From Gracilaria gracilis (taxonomy: Eukaryota > Rhodophyta > Florideophyceae > Gracilariales > Gracilariaceae), in NCBI GenBank assembly GCA_030374805.1, contig JARGSG010000012.1:62001-126000 (forward strand): a DNA stretch of 64,000 nt. Reading direction: 5' to 3'. A model generated the notes under the pieces. It saw only the letters and a program-made list of their open reading frames with translations, ran no database searches and was not told the origin of the DNA. Below, in pieces: positions 57,271-64,000 of this stretch (the first letter of the stretch is position 1; each line of letters begins with the position of its first letter). Position numbers and translations under genes: made by a program.

Positions 57271-59450
57271 CTACGACCACCTCAGCGCCAGCAGCTTTTG
57301 TCTCAGCCTCACTCGTTTTCTGCACACTCGCTCCGGCAATATGGGCACCTTGTCCAAAATATGCAATAACTTCTGCAACGATTCGGCGTTTGCCTCCCCC
57401 TCTTGCAAAGCGATATCTGCTAACAAACTCAATGTAGCCCCATTCGGCTGGGCAGCCCGATCCGTCAGCATTAAATCAAACGCCTTAAACGAAAAAGAAG
57501 GCACGCCGCACTTCCATGCCGCAAACATCATCGAATTGTAAGTCCCTACCGTTGCAGTAGGGAACTCCAGTTCACTTTCAAACGAATGGCTTTCCTCTCC
57601 ATTTACCTGATCGCACGCCACATAAACCACATTGAGATTGTTCCTCGTCGTCATTCTGTTGAAGATCTGCAGTGAGAGGTCAAACTCGCCCGCTGCGAGT
57701 GCTGGTGCCAACACGTATTGTACACATACGCCTCCTGACGGCTCAACCTTGCTACGCCATCCGCATGCATCTCTTCAATGAGACGTACAATCAACTCTAT
57801 CCATCCCCAAGTCCTGGGTGTGCACACCCTCCTCTACGGTGCCATCTACCGTTCCAACCATATGTAGTAGGTGTCCGTCCTCCCTCACACCTCTGGCATC
57901 TTCATCTTCTACCCGCAGCTGGCTCTCTCTTGAGGCGGCCTTCCTGACATGAGATGCAAGACCATAGATTAGGCTCTCGTACAACTCAAAATTGGGTTTC
58001 AATCCAACCTGCTTCAGGGATTCGAACACTTCAAGCGCGCATCCATGCTCCCCACAAAAAAAGCACAGTTGCATAAGAACAGTAGACACATAGAGCGGCG
58101 CTAATTCGCCACTGCTATCGGCTGTTAGATGCAGTTCCAACGAGTCGAACGCCGCCTCCAACTGGTGTACTTTTCCACAGGCGCTAATCAATCCCATCCG
58201 AATGGCCGCAACACTACCAACATCACCAATGACTACAAGATTGCCGAAGCGCTCCGCCAGCCGTCTCGTCTCTTGAAACGCGGCCTGGATTCCACCCGTA
58301 TCAGCGAAAAGCTCCAGGTATGACTTGAGCAAACTATAATTAGGGCGCTCTTTCACTTGCGCCAAATGATGGAGTAGATCATCCGCCAGATCTCTGTCGC
58401 GCGTGTTGGCGGCGGCCTGCATCATGTGACTAAAGGTGATTCGATTTGTGTTGCTCATTGAACGGTACAAGTTGAGGTATTCTTCTATCTGATCCCGGAA
58501 TACAAACGCCCTTATGAGTGTATTGCAAGTGACGGTAGTCGGCTGAATGTTCTGCTGGTTCATCTGCTGAAAAATCAACAAGGCTCGATCAGCTGCAACG
58601 TCGGGGTCCTCCACGCCTGTCCCTGCCGACAGGCCGCGCAGTAGAAGGTTATAGATACGCGCAGTTGGAGGCGGAAAGCGGGTGGTAGCGGAGCTAGCCA
58701 TGCGCTTGACAGACTCCATGGCGGTGTCGTGTAAACGCAGCAGGGCGCACTGCTTGACAAAGGGGTTACAGCTTTGGACGTTAAGGAAAGAGGGGCCGTA
58801 CATTGCAATGAGGGACTCGGCCTTAGGGATGGCATTGGACGCGACATATGCTCGGAACAGGGCGCTGAAGACACGGTCATTTATGCGATGATGAGCTGGA
58901 TGGGGGCTAAAGTACAACTGCTCCGCTTCTTGTGGACGCTAACATTTGCCTAGGAAGAGAATGAAGGCGGCGGTAGCCAGTCCACTCGACCGAGCGTTTG
59001 GGGAGGCAGGACGAGAGTGCGGAATGACGGAGTCATTGGTATGGAGGCGAATGCGACGCCCGAGTTGGAGATTATTGCAATCGTCGCATATTCTGTACAT
59101 GATCGGGGTGGAACACGGGTGGAAGTGCGAGTGGCGCCGGAGCAGCTGACTCCAAATGGGACTGGCAGTGCGCAAGACAAGGCCTTGGCGGCGGAGTTGT
59201 GCGTGAGTCGAGCAGCGTCCCTGGCACACGCCGTGAGCACGACGTTGTAGGCCGCAACACCAAGATCGGGTCTCGCGTCGCGAACCACGTCAGTCATGGC
59301 ACACAAACGCTGGCGGGGCGCAGTGAGGTTCGGCGCGTTTGTCAGAAGCAGCGGACACTCCAGCACATTGCGTTCATCTCGACTGAATCTGAGCGCGGCG
59401 ACGCGCACGACGCACACGAAGCGCACGACGCGCACCGCGGCATGAAGTCG
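57271..59450 (-). pseudogene. Pentatricopeptide-repeat protein, broken (element B cargo)
   Basis: PPR units follow each other on the minus strand: TDVVRDARPDLGVAAYNVVL (about 59260-59310), RVFSALFRAYVASNAIPKAE (about 58860), ARIYNLLLRGLSAG, TTVTCNTLIRAFVFRDQIEE, YRSMSNTNRITFSHMMQAAA, ELYESLIYGLASHV (about 57960), and after a frame change FDLSLQIFNRMT (about 57660) and TVGTYNSMMFAAWKCGV. Breaks include a TAG at about 58939 (LGKC-RPQEAEQLY), a shift near 59150 and one or two shifts between 57720 and 57850. PPR proteins bind organelle RNA. The exact N-terminus is uncertain; introns could explain some but not all breaks. Confidence 0.72.
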
Positions 59451-59641
59451 CCGCATGAAGTCGCCGCGCTGGCGAGGTTGTCGGGCACGCTCACGCGGCG
59501 GCAGCGCGCAGCAAGAGTGGTGGCACGCGCGCAGTTCAGTGAAAATGCTCACATCTTGGAGGGACATAACTGTATGCCAAAATATGCCCTTGAGGAACAA
59601 AGCGCCACTCTGCTGGCCACCGTAATTCCGTTGAACTTCTA

Positions 59642-59793
59642 ACGGACACTTACTGTCCCAATTAAAAAATTCTAAAAAATCATTCCATGCCACAAGGCCA
59701 TCATGCGGCCATTTTTCGGTACCTACAGTAAAGTTGTGCATATATACCGGCCATTTTTAGTACCTGGCTGGCCCAGAATCACTGTTCATAGGG
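59642..59793. other. Right subterminal region of element B
   Basis: Non-coding. It holds several GGCCAT-type motifs oriented inward (for example AAGGCCATCATGCGGCCATT and CCGGCCATTTTTAG), mirroring the left end, and finishes at TGTTCATAGGG. Confidence 0.5.
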
Positions 59794-59799
59794 CCGGCC

Positions 59800-61585
59800 A
59801 TGCCTAATTGCTGCGGTGAAGGCTGCTCCTTCTTCACTCGCACCATCTCCGCCATTCAAAGGCACCAAAAAAAGATTCCCCAACCGTCTCACTGCCAACA
59901 AGCGATTCCTCTCCCCCGGCGGCAGCGTCCCTCACTTCCCCCGACGCACAAAGCGTCACAAGTTCACCCCCTTACTCCCACCACCACCCCCACCTCCTCC
60001 TCTCTCCAATCGCCCTTCCGATAACGTTCCCATCGCCGACGACAACTCCTACCACCAGCAACAGCTCTCCCTCTCCGTCCACACCCAAGACGCCTACCAT
60101 ATCGTTGGCACCCCTGTGTGCTCCCTCTCCCCTCCCCACCTCTTCCACCCCCCCCCTCCCTCTCGTCAACAACCCCCACCTCGAACGAATGGTCCTCTAC
60201 ATATCTTCCATCGCTTCCACCCTCGGCCATCGCAAGGCAAACGAACTCATCTCTCTCCTCCGAAACCCCGCCTTCTCCGAGTCAGCCTTCCACAACGCCC
60301 TCTCCGTCGCCTCCTAGTGTCCCAAACTTCAAACAGACCTCTTCCAACACCGAGTCAGCAACATCGGTTTCACCCCCACCACCCTCCACGACCCACAGTA
60401 CCTCTTCACAGCCACTACCTTACGAAAGGGTACTATCCAAATCCTTAAACGACAACTCGCACTCGCACACTGCGACAAAACCTTCTTCCACCACGTCCCC
60501 CATACAAACTTCTCCGGCTCTCCTGCTTTCGCTCATACCATGGCTTCCTCTCTCGGAAAAGAAGCTGTCCCAGCCCTCACGGTGGCAATCATGCAGTCCT
60601 CCAACAACTCCTACATCGGTCAAACCCCTGAAAACACCGGTACCCACTCCTTCATCGGATTCGTCCAAGTATACTCCGACCAGTTTTCGAACTCTTTCCA
60701 ATACTCTACCAGCACATCCCACGTCCTTCACATCACCCTAGTCAGCTTATCCGACTCGTTCCGTCCCAAATGTATCATTGGCAGCCTCACCTTTCTCAAA
60801 TACCTTCCAACCTCTTTCAATCTCGCCACCCCTTCTCAACACCCCGATTGCATTCCCCAAATATTTTCCAGCGTCTCCCGCTCTACCAAAATGGAACTCA
60901 TCCAGCGTGCCATCTCCAACCTCCTCGACCATCTTCTCTCCTCCAGTCTCACTGGCTTCACCTTTCGTGATGCTAATGGTGTGCTCTGCCATTGTCCCAA
61001 AATCATCGCCAGCTACTGCGCAGGCATCCCTGAAGCAAAGGACATTCTCTGCATCTCTCACGGCACCCGCGCCCAGCATCCATGCCAACGATGTATCGTC
61101 CCCCGCTCCGAGCCCAATCTACGACTTCCATCCCCCCTCTTCGATCCCAGACCCGGACTCTCGCTCCTCGTACATAGCACTCAGCCCTCCTCCAAGATGC
61201 TGCGAAGGTTCACCTCGCCAGAGAGCCTAGAATCGCCCGAAACACCAAAAAAAGGCAGTTGAAGCATTCCGCTCCCTTTCCCTTGTCAAATAGTTCCCCC
61301 TCTTCGATTCTTACCCTCTCCTCTCCCCGTAAAATATCTTCCCCTTCGAATCACTCCATAGATTCCACCTCGTCATGTCCAGATTTTGTTCCTACATTAC
61401 CTTCCGCCTCGAAACACTCACTGAATTGCACCTCAGCGTTTTCAAGCTCGTCAAGCTGGTTTCTATCTAGGAAATCAGGACAGAAACATTCTCCATGGTA
61501 TTTCGTTCACCTACAGCTCGAACATCCTTCCATTCCGTCCGTTATTCCATCATCAAGCAATGGATCTCCATCCCCGCAACTCTAA
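59800..61585 (+). pseudogene. Plavaka-like transposase pseudogene, second element A copy
   Basis: ATG 59800 (MPNCCGEGCSFFTRT) lies 6 bp after element B, so the insertion separated this gene from its leader. One finger cysteine context is changed (CCGEGC for CCFEGC). Frames shift several times, but the block order equals the copy at 33850-35632: ASSLGKEAVPALTVAIMQSS (60540), KIIASYCAGIPEAKDILCIS and HPCQRC (61000-61095). Then LTELHLSVFKLVKLVSI (about 61420), with a stop soon after, and a last homologous block to 61585. Confidence 0.7.
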
Positions 61586-61610
61586 AACGCCCGATTGGTA
61601 GGTTAGTGAG

Positions 61611-61925
61611 CTAGCGTGCGGTTAGTCGCATGGGACGGTCGGGATAGGAATGGATCTTGTAAGTGGGCGTACGTACTGGCGGTCGTGACAAACATAGGAG
61701 GTACGCAATGTCAAAGGCGATCGAGGTATGTGAAAAGAGTCCAAACACCGTGAACACATAGTAGAAATATACTCGACGAGCTGTTGAATCTAGATCTGGA
61801 TGAGAAATACTAATTTTGTGGATCGGACCCTTACCCGCTACTCTTAGTGGATTGCGGAAAAGAAAAGTTGCATAAGTAGGTGCCTCTCTACCAAGTAGGA
61901 ATGCATTACAGTGTACAACGGCCAC
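61611..61925 (-). CDS. Conserved 104-codon ORF, right arm
   Basis: Inverted partner of 33508-33822, differing at a handful of residues. Unrecognised. Confidence 0.25.
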   Translation of the reverse strand: MAVVHCNAFLLGREAPTYATFLFRNPLRVAGKGPIHKISISHPDLDSTARRVYFYYVFTVFGLFSHTSIAFDIAYLLCLSRPPVRTPTYKIHSYPDRPMRLTAR

Positions 61926-62589
61926 TGCACTACGTGGCGAAAATGCCTCCTGTTACGGTCTGTAAATTCTCTAAAACTCTCATTACGTGTACTACCTTTG
62001 ATACAGCTCCTCTTACAATCATTTTCAGACGTCTGCCAGCACACAAACTCTTCCTATTGTCGACAGATCCTTTCCTATCGAGATATCCGTGGGCTCTGGG
62101 GCATTATCACTGTGAGGGGTGCAATATGTTGTAATGTCGCCAGAAAAAGTGTCTTTTATCACCAAATCACCACTTTCAGTCATGCTAGGTAGCGAATAAC
62201 CGAAATACCATAATTTCTGTTCAATTATCCAACTATTTTATGTGTACAAAAACCCCACACTCAATGCGAAGGTCACCGTATTTCCATGGTGCAACTCTTT
62301 CATTCACAGTTTTCAATTTGTTTGGGAAAAGAGTTAGCATGAACCTAGAAGACAATCTAATACTACCAACTTTGCCAGGTCAATTGGACAGCGGAACGAT
62401 TTATTATGAATTGTAATCCGTAAAATTGATAAAGACCCGCTCTGGCCCACCCCACGGCCTATACTCAGAAGGGGGAACCAGCAAAGTCTGAAAGAGGCCC
62501 AGAGCAAGAGAGAGCTCCATTGAACATCGATGTAGTCCCAGTACTGCTTAAGGCCGGTATCCATGCCGAAAAAGAATTACTTCATTTCT

Positions 62590-63510
62590 TGTCCGCCGTG
62601 TCCCCTGAACAGCGGACCGAGGTAGCGTGGCGCTTCATAGGTGCATCGATGAAGCGCTGCACCCAGCCAGTCCGCTGTACCAAAACTTTTTTTATTTTCA
62701 ACTAATTAAAACAAATGCCTGCGACAGCGGAGGGAGGTGTCGTGGCGCTCCATGGATGCCGTTCAGAGGATCCGGCTTTTTAATGAGGTGGAAAAAAATT
62801 TTTTTTCGGACACCGGACCCGGGTGCGGTGGCGCTTCATCGGTGCACCGATGAAGCGCCCCCGCGCCCAAGTCCGCTGGCAACGACACGTTGGTGGTGCC
62901 ACGTATGCCATTAACACAGGTTTGCGACAAACAGCGCGTTGGGACAGCGGACCAAGGTGGCTTGGCGTTTCATCGGTGCACCGTTGAAACACCACGACAC
63001 CCGGGTCCGCTGTCATCGGCGCGCTGGTGGTGCCACGTATGCCACTACCACAGGTTTGCCATACACGTGGCGTTGAGACAGCGGACCAAGGTGACCTGGC
63101 GCTTCATCGGTGCACCGATGAAGCGCCACGACACCCGGGTCCGCTGTCAACGGCACGCCGGTAGTGCCACGTATGCCACTATAACAGGTTTGCCACACAC
63201 GTGGCGTTGGGACAGCGAACCAAGGTAGCCTGGCGCTTCATCGGTGCACCGATGAAGCGCCACGACAGCCAGGTCCGCTACCAACGGCGCGCCGGTGGTG
63301 CCACGTATGCCACTACCACAGGTTTGCGACACACGGGGCGCTGGGACAGCGAACCAAGGTAGCCTTGCGCTTCCTCGGTGCACCGATGAAGCACCACGAC
63401 ACCTGGGTCCGCTGTCCCAGGCTGTCGTTTTCATTAATTGGGATTACATAATCTTGTTGGGACAGCCGTTCGGGGTGGCGTGGCGCTCCATCGGCGCAGC
63501 GAGGAAGCGC
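62590..63510. repeat. 134-bp palindromic satellite array, right arm
   Basis: GTGCAC centres at about 62842, 62976, 63110, 63244 and 63378 again give an exact 134-bp period, with diverged monomers near 62637 and 63490. It is the inverted counterpart of 31780-32840. The 30-bp palindromic core is perfect in the 62842, 63110 and 63244 monomers. Confidence 0.9.
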
Positions 63511-64000
63511 AATGAGACCCCACTCTACTGTCCTACTTGTCTTTATTAGTAACATCTCGTATATCTCCACATTTGTTTAGTTCCGTGTCTCTCGCGTCTT
63601 CAAGCTTTCCTTAACATCTCTTTGACGCATCACCTGCCATACATGAAGTACCACTTTCTCTTGATCCGCTCTCCGCGCGCCATGAAAGATAAAGCTGGAG
63701 TTCTTGTAGGTCTGCTTTGTCGGCGTGTCGACCAGGGAACCAGTTGCGCGACCCGCTACTGTGCATTCACGCGGTAGACGGTAGACCGAGGTGAATTGTG
63801 GTTCATGGATGCAACGATGAAGCGCCATTGCACTCCTGGCCATTGCCCAGTCGTCGTGTTTTCCAAAGAATGTAATACGAACCTTTCCCTAAGGAAATGA
63901 AACTTTTACTCTTCCACCAAGATATTGGTCTTTCTAAAATCCAAGTAATAATATAAATATATATAGCAGTAGAGTTGTTTCAATTCTAAACTAACGTCAC
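63511..64000. other. Outer part of the inverted arm, matching 31304-31760
   Basis: The last 490 bp match the reverse complement of 31304-31760, including a decayed palindrome half (GATGAAGCGCCATTGCACTC near 63818). No gene. Confidence 0.5.

Larger units (their letters stand above)
41488..59796. mobile_element. Element B: 18.3-kb cargo-carrying CACTA/Plavaka-like transposon
   Basis: The element proper is 41491-59793 (18,303 bp). The left end is CCCTGTGAACA and the right end is the inverse of CCCTATGAACA (10 of 11 match). CCG at 41488-41490 and 59794-59796 is the 3-bp target duplication. The other element A copy reads GCTCCCGGCCATGCC at about 35626-35641 without interruption, so the empty site is in the window. 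Subterminal DNA is rich in TGGCC. Inside are a divergent TnpA-like/transposase pair, a 2.67-kb tandem duplication, and cargo genes for a basic coiled-coil protein, a kinase relic, HSBP1-like, BASS and PPR proteins. A 3-bp duplication and two divergent transposition genes fit CACTA-type elements. Confidence 0.88.
40636..64000. mobile_element. Second, inverted copy of element A, split by two insertions and cut by the window edge
   Basis: The tip GTCGGTGTTATCGGAATGC at 40636 is followed by sequence matching the reverse complement of 36191-31304 all the way to 64000, once the MITE (40835-41125 plus CAT) and element B (41491-59793 plus CCG) are removed. Identity looks about 95% by eye in the transposase region. 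If complete, it should continue about 4.8 kb beyond the window to another GTCGGTGTTAT tip in inverted orientation. Confidence 0.75.

Noticed and set aside
1..64000. tRNA or rRNA genes
   Set aside because: I looked for TPsiC-like GGTTCRA motifs with paired stems and found none convincing; a tRNAscan-SE run would settle this.
1..64000. Bacterial contamination or prophage
   Set aside because: No operons, ribosome-binding sites or phage genes; gypsy and CACTA-type elements and GT-AG sites indicate a eukaryote.

Overview
This is eukaryotic nuclear DNA, dominated by mobile elements. There are no bacterial operons or ribosome-binding sites. Candidate introns are of the GT-AG type, retroelement and DNA-transposon relics are nested in each other, and the recognisable cellular genes are a BASS-type sodium/metabolite symporter with a transit-peptide-like N-terminus, a pentatricopeptide-repeat (PPR) protein, an HSBP1-like protein, a kinase relic and a secreted S8 protease. 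BASS plus PPR genes, few introns and heavy transposon load suggest an alga, most likely a red macroalga, but this is inference; a fungus or another protist is not excluded.

Layout. (1) 1-3590: a low-copy flank with a partial secreted ORF at the left edge, a decayed and an intact member of a secreted cysteine-containing family (here called the ISLPIAP family), and a MITE at 739-1027. (2) 3591-26478: a head-to-tail array of a 7,155/7,156 bp unit, three complete copies and a truncated, more diverged fourth. Each unit carries a secreted-protein ORF, a broken proteinase-K-like (S8) gene, a broken ISLPIAP gene, a perfect heat-shock element upstream of a TATA box, and a gag-like relic. (3) 26479-36191: a 9.7 kb DNA element (element A) whose two ends are long inverted repeats, each holding a decayed Plavaka-like transposase gene pointing inward, with a 134-bp palindromic satellite in the interior. 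(4) 36192-40635: a decayed Ty3/gypsy pol fragment cut off inside its chromodomain. (5) 40636-64000: a second, inverted copy of element A running off the right edge. It has been split by a 291-bp MITE (40835-41125) and by an 18,303-bp transposon (41491-59793, element B).

Element B is the most striking object. Its ends are CCCTGTGAACA and TGTTCATAGGG, it is flanked by the 3-bp duplication CCG, and the uninterrupted site can be read in the other arm of element A at about 35636. It carries a divergent pair of transposition genes (a TnpA-like protein on minus, a Tnp2/Plavaka-like transposase on plus), a 2.67-kb internal tandem duplication, and about 9 kb of cargo: a basic coiled-coil protein, a kinase relic, an HSBP1-like gene, a BASS transporter and a PPR gene. 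The MITEs share its terminal motif and 3-bp target duplication, so its transposase family is the likely agent that moved them. Most protein genes in the window are broken by stops or frameshifts; the clearest intact ORFs are the secreted gene at 2715-3341, the TnpA-like ORF at 45141-46616, the basic protein at 51498-52373 and the HSBP1-like ORF at 53659-53937.
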